Below the pieces are notes generated by a model. That model saw only the letters and a list, made by a program, of their open reading frames with translations. It was not told the origin of the DNA and ran no database searches. Below are positions 35,369-43,319 of a DNA stretch of 64,000 nt, piece after piece (the first letter of the stretch is position 1; every line of letters begins with the position of its first letter). The position numbers were made by a program, and so were the translations under genes. The stretch is from Pseudomonas tructae. GTDB taxonomy: Bacteria; Pseudomonadota; Gammaproteobacteria; Pseudomonadales; Pseudomonadaceae. The stretch is from assembly GCF_004214895.1 (NCBI RefSeq), contig NZ_CP035952.1:3296501-3360500 (forward strand), written 5' to 3'.

Positions 35369-36128
35369 CGACTTCGGCCTCAGCGCCCATACCAACGCGG
35401 TGATCCTCCATGGCTTCCAGGCCGGGCTGATCAGCTCGGCCACGGCCATGGCCAACATGCCGGCCTTCAACGCCGCCTGCAGCCTGGCGCAACTGCCGGC
35501 CTTGCACGGACGCATCGGCCTGCACTTCAACCTCACCTACGGCCGGCCCCTGAGCGAGGCCATACGCACACAGCCACGCTTGTGCACGCCCAGCGGCGAA
35601 TTCGACCTGCGCCTCAAGCGCCGCACCCTGCGCCTGCGCCCGGCCGAGCGCGAAGCCATCGAGCAAGAACTGCACGCCCAATGGCAGCACTGCCTGAACC
35701 AGGGCCTGATGCCCAGCCACCTGGACTCGCACCAGCACGTGCACAACATCTGGCCGATCGGCGAAATCGTCGCCCGCTTCGCCGCCCGCGAAGGCGTGCC
35801 GGTGCGCCTGGCGCGCAACCTGGGACACAACATCAACCCGGCAAAGCAGGTGTTCAAGGCGTTGCTCAACCGGCGTATCAAGCAGTTGTGCGGGGTGACT
35901 GCGGACTACGTTTGCACGCCGGTAGACTTGCGGGCGGGATTGGCGCCGGACAGTGGCGTGCTGGAGCTGGTGGCGCATCCCAGTGCGTTGGGGGGGCATG
36001 ATTTTGGCGATGCTTACCTGGGCACGGGGGAGTCGTTGAAGGCGTTGGTGGAGCAGCGATTGGCGGGGGTGCCGCGGGTGGGGTATGGGAGTTTGGGGGT
36101 GAGTAAGGATGGGGTGATGGTGACCTGA
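35340..36128 (+). CDS. YdjC/ChbG-family carbohydrate deacetylase
   Basis: A 262-residue deacetylase. The metal site is VNADDFGLSAHTNAVIL at the N-terminus and HLDSHQHVHNIWPIGEIV in the centre. GRIGLHFNLTYGRPLSEA between them is typical. The family removes acetyl groups from N-acetylated sugars. The start giving MPSLVIVNADD is supported by AGGAG 7-10 nt before it. It is the last gene of the locus. Its final 60-70 codons switch from C-ending to G-ending codons (TTG, GCG, GGG, GTG), unlike everything upstream, while the protein still reads normally (ELVAHPSALGGHDFGDAYLG). Confidence 0.88.
   Translation: MPSLVIVNADDFGLSAHTNAVILHGFQAGLISSATAMANMPAFNAACSLAQLPALHGRIGLHFNLTYGRPLSEAIRTQPRLCTPSGEFDLRLKRRTLRLRPAEREAIEQELHAQWQHCLNQGLMPSHLDSHQHVHNIWPIGEIVARFAAREGVPVRLARNLGHNINPAKQVFKALLNRRIKQLCGVTADYVCTPVDLRAGLAPDSGVLELVAHPSALGGHDFGDAYLGTGESLKALVEQRLAGVPRVGYGSLGVSKDGVMVT
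35990..36099 (+). other. G-rich tract with a predicted G-quadruplex at the end of the locus
   Basis: After a seven-G run at 35990, five G-tracts follow at 36065-36069, 36076-36078, 36080-36083, 36087-36089 and 36095-36099, with loops of 6, 1, 3 and 5 bases. This satisfies the simple G3+N1-7 rule. It lies on the coding strand inside the last 50 codons of the YdjC-like gene. Confidence 0.6.
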
Positions 36129-36544
36129 TGCAGTACCCCAACAGTGCGGTTGTAGTGGAGGTGAACGAACGAGCCTAGTGCGCAGCTGTTTTCCGGGCAA
36201 GCAGATGAAGTCGACAGATTGTGTAGGGTAATTCTTAGGAGCTGCTCTGGCCAGCCTTGACGCACTGTTGCGTGATGGCGGCCAGGTGCAGGGCTTGGGA
36301 TGGGGGCATGCCCACCGGGTGTCCGCCGCAAGGCTTGTTGCGTTCTTGAGATCGAGCGCCGCCCGCGCGGCGCATCGCGGGGCAAGCCCGCTCCCACATT
36401 TTTTGCAACGTGCCATGGCCTGTGAGAGCGGGGTTGGTAGCCTGGGTGTACGCGTCAAGATGGCCACCACAAACCAGCAATAACTACCACCCTGCCTACC
36501 CCGCTAAATCGCCTCCTGTGCGCTCCCCCAACCGGAGCCCAGCC
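36129..36544. other. Non-coding spacer between the exopolysaccharide locus and the LRR protein gene
   Basis: No credible gene in 416 bases. It contains a single REP copy and, around it, GC-rich sequence with a CCGCCCGCGCGGCG palindrome. Small open frames crossing the REP give the [13 protein letters not shown] peptide typical of REP translation and were not accepted. The promoter of the next gene should lie in the last 140 bases, but no clear -35/-10 pair was found. Confidence 0.6.
36374..36397 (-). repeat. Single REP element
   Basis: One copy of the Pseudomonas REP core in minus orientation (GGGGCAAGCCCGCTCCCAC), without an inverted partner close by. Confidence 0.88.
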
Positions 36545-39500
36545 ATGCCCACTCTCTCCCCCGACAACCCTCATCACGCCCTGCTCAGCCAACGCCTGCC
36601 CAGCGACGCCCAGCATTTCACCAGCGACCACTGGAGCGCACTGCGCACCAGTCTGCACCCCGCCCAGGGCCTGCCCGGCAGCGAGGCGGACTGGTTCGCC
36701 AATGCCGCGCCCTACCTCAGGGAGGCACTGCTCGACAGCCAGGCGCAGCTGCGCCGTTCGCAAATGGCACTGGCGCGCTCGCTCAAGGGCCTGCAAAGCA
36801 TTGCCGGTTTTGCCGAACCGCTGCTGCGCGCACGCTTGCTGGCCGACCATGGCTTGAGCGCCTCATTACCCGGCAGCGAGCTGATCCGGGTGTACCAGAC
36901 CTACCACTGGACCGGCGCCCGCTACCTCAACAGCCATGACCGGCAATCGCTGCTGGAGGCGGCCTTGCACAACTTCGGCGACGACGTGAGCTTCAGCGCC
37001 GACAGTGCGCTGGCCCTGAGCGCCGACATCGAGGTCGAGCCGATCATGGTCTCGAGCTTCGTCACCATCAGCCCCGACCTGCCCGCCCATGAGCTGCACT
37101 TGCCGTCGGAACGCTACCGCATCAAACGCCTGCCCCTGTCGCCCGCGGACTTTGCCCAAAGCTGCCGCCAGCTGGACCTGGGGCGCCAATACCAGGACCA
37201 CTTGCAGGCCCTGTACGAAGCACCTGCCAACCGTACCCAGGTACGCGAACAAGGCGCGGCGGTGTACCGCGACCAGTTGCGCGTAGCCCTGGCCCTGGCC
37301 CACCTGCACCACCACCTGGACCGCCCGGCGATCCGCGCGGTCCAGGCGTTGCTCGACGGCAAGGCCCGCCGTTGCTGGGTGCTGGGCCTGCTGGGCGCCA
37401 CGTTGCATGATGCTCTGGCCATCGACGCCGACGATGCAGGGGTGCTGCTGTACCTGCCGGGCGATACAGAGTCCTTGCAGCAGTATGCGGACTTCGCCAG
37501 CCTGGGCCAGGCGTTGCAAACGCGTTTATTGGCACCTGGATTTCGCCGCCTGTTGATCGGCCGGGTGCCGCTGGAGCAACGCGCCAGCGTCCTGGATAAA
37601 CTCCGCCAGCGCCTGGACGCCAGCGATACCGGCAACGCCGAGGCGCACTGGCAGCCACGGGCCGACGCCAAGCTGCAGATCGCACGCGGCACCCTTGTTG
37701 AGCCACTGTTCGGCTACCTGCAGGACCGCCACCTGGAACGCCTCAAGGCCGAGGCCCGGTTGCTGGCGGTGCCCACCGCCGATGCCGACGTCCAGGCCAG
37801 CGATGCACGCAAGCAACGCCTGGAAAGCTTTGGCTTGAACGTGCTGAACCTCGCCAGTTTCTTCATTCCGGGGTTGGGCGAAATCATGCTCGCGGTCACC
37901 GCCTGGCAACTGCTCAACGAGTGCATCGATGGCGTCGAGGACTGGTACTTGGGTGACCGCGACACGGCCTTGCAGCACGCCGCCTCGGTGGGCATCAATC
38001 TTAGCCTGATCGCCGGCTTGGCGGTGGCCGGCAAGGTCGCCACCCGCCTGTTCAACAGTCCGTTGATGGAACGCCTGGACCCGGTGACCCTGGCCGACGG
38101 CAGCGACCGGCTGTGGCAGCCGGACCTTGCACCCTATCGTAGTGACGTCGAGCTGCCCGAGGGCCTCGAGGCCAATCAACGGGGCCAGTATCTGCTGGCC
38201 GGCAAGCACTACATCCGCATCGAGGGCCAACTGTACGAGCAGCGCCTGGACGCCGATGGCGAGCAATGGCGCATCGTTCACCCACAGCGCCCGGAGGCCT
38301 GGCAGCCGCCGCTGCTGCACAACGACGAAGGCGCCTGGCGCGCGGCGCATGAGCAACCGCTGGACTGGACCTACCCGACCTTGGTGCGCCGGCTGAACGA
38401 GGCCTACCAGGGCTACAGCGACGCTCAGTTGCAGACAGCCCGCCTGATCAGCGGCATCGACCGCGCGCAGCTGCGCCAGGTGCACCTGCGCGGGGAGCCC
38501 TGCCCACCACTGCTGGCCGATAGCCTGCAACGGCTGACGCCCGCCATTGAGCCAAGCCCGCATGAAAGCAGCGCCTCACTGCAGCTGCGCGCGGACTACC
38601 CACACCTGAACCGGCCCCTGGCAGCACGCTTGCTGCGGCACTTGCAACCCGGGGAAATCAGCGCCTGGCAAGCCGGCGAGCCGCTGCCCGCCTGGTTCAG
38701 CCTGCTGGCGCGCCAGGTCAATAACGAGGTGCCCCTGAGCAGGGCGCTGGAAGGGTTGTTCGTGCCTGGCCTGGCGAGCAGCGACAGTGAGCATCTGCTG
38801 CTGGCCTGCCTGCAACGCCTGCCGGGGTGGTCGCCAGCACTGCGCCTGGAGTTACGCGGTGCAAGCCCCGAGGGTCCGCTGCTGGCCAGTATCGGCGACG
38901 CGAGCGCGCGGCAACGCTGCATGGTATTGAAGAGCGCCTTGGGCTATGAGGCCTGGCGCTTCGACCGCCCGGCTCCGGGCACTGTCCACGCCGACCTGTA
39001 CGCGGCCCTGCTGGAGGCCCTGCCTGCCACCCAGCGCCAGGCCCTGGGCCTGATGGCGGGCTCCGCCGAGCCTTTGCGCCTGGCCATCCAGGCCAAGGCG
39101 ACAGCCTCGCGCGAGCAGGCCGCGCGCTGGCTCTGGGGCCATGCCCGCCCCGCGCCTGCCCGCGCCCGCTTGCTCGGTGGCACGCCGTCCGGAGAAAACA
39201 ATCCCTACTCGGGCCATCGGCTGCCCACTGCCTACCTGACGCGGCGCATGCACCGCCTGTATCCCAGCTTTGCCGAGCGCGACATCGCCCACACCCTGCA
39301 GCAATGGCGGGCAGAGGGCATCAATGTGATCCGTGAGGTCCGCGCCCACGAGCAAGCCCTGCGCCAGCTACGCCAAGACCTACAGACCTGGGCCGGGCAA
39401 ACCCCGCGCCGGCAACGGGCAATCGAGCCGTTGGTCGAGGCCTGGCGCCACAACTCCGCGCGCCTGCTCGGCAGTGGCGAGCAGTTGCAGAGCCTGAGCC

Positions 39501-40360
39501 TGGCCAACCTTGAGCTGGAGAACCACGACCTGCAAACCCTGGTATTACCGGATCGCTTTTTCCATATCCGCGACCTCGACCTGGGCGGCAATCGTCAGTT
39601 GAGCCAGCTGCCGGCCGGGTTGTTGGCGCGTTTTCCTGACCTTGAGCGGGTGTACCTTGACGGCTGTCGCTTCGACCAGTTGCCCAATCTGGTGCGCCCC
39701 GCACGCCTGGAGGCCCTGGATATGGGAAACAACCGCCTGACCTGGGACGGCCGGGCGCAATCCACCTTGCACAGCTTCACTCACCTGCGCCTGCTCGAAC
39801 TGTCGAACAACCCGCTGCTACAGGCGCCGGACCTCCGCGGACTGCCGGCGTTGCGTGTCATCAACCTGACCCACTGCAGCCTGACCGAGCTGCCGACCGG
39901 CCTTGCATCGCTGGACCATCCCGTCTCCCTGGACCTTGGCGATAACCAGTTCACCCAGTTGCCCGAGCCCTTGCAGATACCCGAACCGGTGGCCCGGGTC
40001 ATGTGCCTGGAAAGCAACTGGTTGAGCCCACGGGTGCTTGAGCAGATCGAAACCTATTACCTCGAACACGGCGTCGACCTGCTGGTCGCCGAAGGCGACT
40101 ACGAGGAGTTGCTCAGCGGTATTACCCCCGAACAACGGCAGCTGTGGAACCGCTTGCCCCTGGCCTACCGCCGCGCGTTGCGGGTTTTGACCCTGGGCGA
40201 TGCCTTCGCGCGCGATCCGCAGCAAGCCCAGCAGCGGCTGTGGCAACGGATCGAGCGCATGGACCAGGACCCGGCGTTCCTTGCCCAGGCCCTGGGACGG
40301 CCAGCGGGTGAGTTGCTGGAGCTGCCATTGCCGGGGGGTGGTGAACCTCCACGTTCGTAA
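36545..40360 (+). CDS. Large toxin/effector-like leucine-rich-repeat protein without NEL domain
   Basis: A 1271-residue protein resembling the large Pseudomonas proteins that combine an N-terminal dermonecrotic-toxin-like region (DUF6543 type), leucine-rich repeats and a C-terminal NEL E3-ubiquitin-ligase domain. Here about residues 1-420 are the toxin-like part, and 428-502 hold two hydrophobic stretches (LASFFIPGLGEIMLAVTAWQ, SLIAGLAVAGKVA) that could insert in membranes. About 975-1145 hold six or so LRRs (RDLDLGGN, LEALDMGNNRL, LRLLELSNNPL, VSLDLGDNQF). After the LRRs only some 125 residues remain (LWNRLPLAYRRALRVLTLGD, LWQRIERMDQDPAFLAQALG), and the catalytic Cys region of NEL (C-x-D/G) is absent. 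No signal peptide. The start giving MPTLSPDNPHH has GGAG upstream. Confidence 0.78.
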   Translation: MPTLSPDNPHHALLSQRLPSDAQHFTSDHWSALRTSLHPAQGLPGSEADWFANAAPYLREALLDSQAQLRRSQMALARSLKGLQSIAGFAEPLLRARLLADHGLSASLPGSELIRVYQTYHWTGARYLNSHDRQSLLEAALHNFGDDVSFSADSALALSADIEVEPIMVSSFVTISPDLPAHELHLPSERYRIKRLPLSPADFAQSCRQLDLGRQYQDHLQALYEAPANRTQVREQGAAVYRDQLRVALALAHLHHHLDRPAIRAVQALLDGKARRCWVLGLLGATLHDALAIDADDAGVLLYLPGDTESLQQYADFASLGQALQTRLLAPGFRRLLIGRVPLEQRASVLDKLRQRLDASDTGNAEAHWQPRADAKLQIARGTLVEPLFGYLQDRHLERLKAEARLLAVPTADADVQASDARKQRLESFGLNVLNLASFFIPGLGEIMLAVTAWQLLNECIDGVEDWYLGDRDTALQHAASVGINLSLIAGLAVAGKVATRLFNSPLMERLDPVTLADGSDRLWQPDLAPYRSDVELPEGLEANQRGQYLLAGKHYIRIEGQLYEQRLDADGEQWRIVHPQRPEAWQPPLLHNDEGAWRAAHEQPLDWTYPTLVRRLNEAYQGYSDAQLQTARLISGIDRAQLRQVHLRGEPCPPLLADSLQRLTPAIEPSPHESSASLQLRADYPHLNRPLAARLLRHLQPGEISAWQAGEPLPAWFSLLARQVNNEVPLSRALEGLFVPGLASSDSEHLLLACLQRLPGWSPALRLELRGASPEGPLLASIGDASARQRCMVLKSALGYEAWRFDRPAPGTVHADLYAALLEALPATQRQALGLMAGSAEPLRLAIQAKATASREQAARWLWGHARPAPARARLLGGTPSGENNPYSGHRLPTAYLTRRMHRLYPSFAERDIAHTLQQWRAEGINVIREVRAHEQALRQLRQDLQTWAGQTPRRQRAIEPLVEAWRHNSARLLGSGEQLQSLSLANLELENHDLQTLVLPDRFFHIRDLDLGGNRQLSQLPAGLLARFPDLERVYLDGCRFDQLPNLVRPARLEALDMGNNRLTWDGRAQSTLHSFTHLRLLELSNNPLLQAPDLRGLPALRVINLTHCSLTELPTGLASLDHPVSLDLGDNQFTQLPEPLQIPEPVARVMCLESNWLSPRVLEQIETYYLEHGVDLLVAEGDYEELLSGITPEQRQLWNRLPLAYRRALRVLTLGDAFARDPQQAQQRLWQRIERMDQDPAFLAQALGRPAGELLELPLPGGGEPPRS

Positions 40361-40366
40361 TCAGAA

Positions 40367-40450
40367 CAGGCGCTTGCTGTTAACGACTGTCATTTTTATC
40401 AGGTGACAAGTTTGATCGCCGCCTGAAGAATGCAAACAGCAAGCGTCCTG
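40367..40450. repeat. Long imperfect inverted repeat between the LRR gene and the profilin-like gene
   Basis: CAGGCGCTTGCTGTT (40367-40381) pairs with AACAGCAAGCGTCCTG (40435-40450), perfect over 11 bp and extended to 15 with a one-base bulge. The 53 bases between contain a GTCA/TGAC pair. It could be a terminator-type stem, a transcript hairpin or the remnant of a tiny mobile element. Confidence 0.6.
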
Positions 40451-40490
40451 TATGAACGGCAGCAGCGTCAGTTAGCGTAAGGAGACAAGC

Positions 40491-40853
40491 ATGTGGGACT
40501 GGGTACTGTACGTCGACCAGATGACCCGCGCTGACCTATCCGAAGCTGCCGTGGCGGGGCTGGACGGCAGGATTCACAGCCACTCCTCAGGCTTTGCGGC
40601 GACGCAAGCAGAACTACGTTCAATCGCTCGGTTCTTTGCCGGGCAAAGCGAACTGCCAGCACGCTTTTACCTGAACAATACTGAGTACCACTGTCTTGAT
40701 CAGAATGAAGTGTCCATCAGGGGGGCGAATGGGTCGCTGACCGCCTACTGCGAAAAGGCCAGGGATGTGATCCTGATCGCGTTGGGTGAAGGATCGATTC
40801 ATCGATCGCCCATTACCTGTTTGGCCGCTCAGTTGCGCGCATCTGCTGACTGA
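40491..40853 (+). CDS. Profilin-like protein (eukaryotic-type actin-binding fold)
   Basis: A 120-residue protein behind a clear AAGGAG site. It follows the profilin plan from end to end: W4 and Y7-V-D at the N-terminus, AAVAGLDG at 19-26, SSGFAATQA at 32-40, VSIRG at 74-78, KARDVILIA at 89-97, and a terminal LAAQL helix. From memory, amoebal profilin has YVD, AAILGLDG and, at the same five-residue spacing, SAGFAVTPA. Differences: the poly-proline-binding Trp of the WAT segment is His29 here, and the C-terminal aromatic tail is missing. Codon use is unusual for this genome (several AGG, CTA and TCA) and GC looks lower than in neighbours, suggesting transfer. No signal peptide. It lies 130 nt downstream of the toxin-like LRR gene. 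Confidence 0.7.
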   Translation: MWDWVLYVDQMTRADLSEAAVAGLDGRIHSHSSGFAATQAELRSIARFFAGQSELPARFYLNNTEYHCLDQNEVSIRGANGSLTAYCEKARDVILIALGEGSIHRSPITCLAAQLRASAD

Positions 40854-40857
40854 CCCG

Positions 40858-40943
40858 GTGGGAGCGGCGATGCGGCGACCCGACTTGCCCCGCGATGCGA
40901 TGTGGCTGCCAGGCCTCGATCGCGGGGCAAGCCCGCTCCCACC
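40858..40943. repeat. REP pair between convergent genes
   Basis: GTGGGAGCGG with ACTTGCCCCGCGATG on one side and ATCGCGGGGCAAGCCCGCTC on the other form an inverted pair. They sit between the stops of the profilin-like gene and the GGDEF-EAL gene. The left copy carries a short internal insertion (CGATGCGGCGACC). Confidence 0.88.
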
Positions 40944-40950
40944 ACCCCCT

Positions 40951-43179
40951 CTACGCCAGGCACACCTGCTCCTGCGCAAGCCACTGCTGGAACTGCTCGG
41001 CCGGCATCGGTCGGCCGATGACAAAGCCCTGGCCCTGGTCACAGCCGGCATTGCGCAAGAAGGCGTACTGCTCGCGGGTTTCGATGCCTTCGGCGGTGAT
41101 GCGAAAGCCCAGGGCATGGCCCAGGTCGATGATCGCCCGGGTGATCGCCACGCCGTCATCGTCATCGGGCAGGTCCTTGATAAAGGCACGGTCGATCTTC
41201 AGGTGGTTGATCGGCAGCATCTTCAGGTAGGCCAGCGATGAATAGCCGGTGCCGAAGTCGTCCACCGCCGTGGTCACCCCCAGTTGCTGCAACTGCGCCA
41301 GCACCGCGCAGGCGTGCTGTTGGCTTTCCATCAGCAGACTCTCGGTGATTTCCACTTCCAGCAGGGTCGGCGGCAGGTCGTAGCGCTGCAAGGCTCGCGA
41401 CAGGCTGGCGACATAGTCGCTGCGCTCGATCTGCACGGCTGCGACGTTGATCGCCACCGGCCCCGGCAGGCAATCGGCGGCGCGCCAGGCGGCAACCTGG
41501 GCGCAGGCAAGGTCGAGGATCTTCTCGCCCAGGGGGATGATCAGGCCGGTCTGCTCGGCCAGGGGGATGAACTCGCCGGGCGAGACCAGCCCATGCTCCG
41601 GGTCGCGCCAGCGCACCAGCGCCTCGGCGCCCTGCACCTGACCACTGAACAGGTCGACCTTGGGCTGGAACCACAACTCGAACTCGTTGTTGCGCAAGGC
41701 CCGGCGCAGGTTGTGCTCCAGGGCCAGGCGCGCCTGCAGGCGCAGGGTCATGTCCGGGTGGTACAGGCGGTAGGCGTTGCGCCCGCTCTCCTTGGCCGCG
41801 TACATCGCGGTGTCGGCATGGCGCAGCAGGCGGTCGCTGCTCTGGCCATGCTCGGGGCACCAGGCCAGGCCGATACTGCCGGTGACCAGGGCGGCGCTGC
41901 CCTTGAGGTCGAAGGGTTGCTGCAAGGTCTGCAACAGGGCCTGCACCTGGGCCAGGCAACGCGGCTCGGGGCCTTTGAGAACAAAGGCGAACTCGTCGCC
42001 TCCCAGCCGGCAGACGCTGTCGTGGTCTTCGTTGACCTGCACAAAGCGTGCGGTGGCCTGCTGCAGGAGCAAGTCGCCCATGGCGTGGCCGAGGCTGTCG
42101 TTGACTTGCTTGAAGCCGTCGATGTCCAGCACCAGCACCGCCAGGCGCTCACCACCGTTGATCGCCTCAAGTAGCTGCTGGTGAAAGCGCAGGCGATTGG
42201 GCAAGCCGGTGATGCCGTCGTAATGGGCCAGGCGCTCAAGCTCGGCCTGGGACTGCCTCAGTTCATGGTTGCGCAGGTTGATCAGGTGGTTGCTGCGGTT
42301 GAGCTGGGCGACGAACACGCTGAACAGCCCGGTGCAGGTCAGGGCGAAGAGGAACAGCGGCGAAGCGAACAGGCTCATCGACGGCCAGCCGCCCAAGGGG
42401 CTCGCCGCCAATTGCCAGAGCCCGCCAGGCACGTCGACATTGACCGTCACCGGGTGCTGGGTAAACAGCGCCGGGTCGCCCCAGATCATGCCGCCCGCCG
42501 AACCCTGGCCGTCGGCGCCGCGCAGAGCCAGTTCGAAGCCCGGGTCCAGGTCAAGGCCGGCGGTGCTGAGCAAACGGTCGATATCGGCGACGATCGAGAC
42601 ATTACCCCAGTACAGCTTCACGCCCTTGTGGCCCTTGAGGAACACCGGGCGGCGGTAGATCAGCCCGCGTCCGCCCTGAAACAACTGCACCGGCCCGGCC
42701 AGTACCGCGCTGGAGTTGTCGCGGGCGCGTTGCAGCAGCGGGTACTGGTCAGGCAGGTGGCGGTAGTCGACGCCGAGCACGCTCTGGTTGCCGTGCAGCG
42801 GGTAGACGTCGGCGATCACATCGCCCGGGGCCAGGGACACATGGCGAATATGCGGCACCGAGGCAATCGCCTGGCGGGCCATGTCATGAAAGTGTTCGGG
42901 GCTGATTTCGCCGTCGGTGCTGATCAGCTGGGCGATCCCCTCGGTTTCACCGAAGGCCGAGCGCAACTGCGCCTCCAGGCTTGCGCGCACACCGGAAAGG
43001 CGAGCACTGGCGTTGGCGATCACTTCGGCTTCCTGGCGCTGCACATCCAGGCGCCCCAGCACCACCGACAGGCCAATGCCGACCAGGGCAAAGCCTACCG
43101 GTAACAGGCGGTTGAGGGTGGTGCGCAGGTGTGCGGGCAAGGCCAGGCGGTCGTCGAGGGCGAGGGTTCTTGTGCTCAT
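40951..43179 (-). CDS. Membrane c-di-GMP enzyme: CHASE-type sensor, GGDEF and EAL domains
   Basis: A 742-residue inner-membrane protein. TM1 is at about 25-42 (LLPVGFALVGIGLSVVLG). A periplasmic CHASE-like sensor covers about 60-270 (HFHDMARQAIASVPHIRHVS, YPLHGNQSVLGVDYR). TM2 is at about 275-297. The GGDEF domain is at about 315-475 with an intact RLGGDEFAFVL, and the EAL domain at about 485-735 with AEALVRW, EITESLLM, DDFGTGYSSLAYLK and KIDRAFIKD. All catalytic motifs of both activities look intact, so it may make or degrade c-di-GMP depending on signal. It is divergent from the aldehyde dehydrogenase gene. Confidence 0.93.
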   Translation of the reverse strand: MSTRTLALDDRLALPAHLRTTLNRLLPVGFALVGIGLSVVLGRLDVQRQEAEVIANASARLSGVRASLEAQLRSAFGETEGIAQLISTDGEISPEHFHDMARQAIASVPHIRHVSLAPGDVIADVYPLHGNQSVLGVDYRHLPDQYPLLQRARDNSSAVLAGPVQLFQGGRGLIYRRPVFLKGHKGVKLYWGNVSIVADIDRLLSTAGLDLDPGFELALRGADGQGSAGGMIWGDPALFTQHPVTVNVDVPGGLWQLAASPLGGWPSMSLFASPLFLFALTCTGLFSVFVAQLNRSNHLINLRNHELRQSQAELERLAHYDGITGLPNRLRFHQQLLEAINGGERLAVLVLDIDGFKQVNDSLGHAMGDLLLQQATARFVQVNEDHDSVCRLGGDEFAFVLKGPEPRCLAQVQALLQTLQQPFDLKGSAALVTGSIGLAWCPEHGQSSDRLLRHADTAMYAAKESGRNAYRLYHPDMTLRLQARLALEHNLRRALRNNEFELWFQPKVDLFSGQVQGAEALVRWRDPEHGLVSPGEFIPLAEQTGLIIPLGEKILDLACAQVAAWRAADCLPGPVAINVAAVQIERSDYVASLSRALQRYDLPPTLLEVEITESLLMESQQHACAVLAQLQQLGVTTAVDDFGTGYSSLAYLKMLPINHLKIDRAFIKDLPDDDDGVAITRAIIDLGHALGFRITAEGIETREQYAFLRNAGCDQGQGFVIGRPMPAEQFQQWLAQEQVCLA

Positions 43180-43319
43180 GGGTCCGTTATTTCGCAGCGC
43201 ATTACTGCGTTATCGGCGTCTTGGGCGCAATGTTGAGCCGGGCTGGCTTTTATTGGCAAGCTGGCGTTATGCTCGGACTGAAACGTTTCACCCATCACAG
43301 AAAAAGAGGTGCTGCGCCC

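Noticed and set aside
36235..36480. 81-residue frame (WERACPAMR type peptide) on the minus strand
   Set aside because: It translates a REP element and flanks; such peptides recur in Pseudomonas wherever REPs are open in frame.
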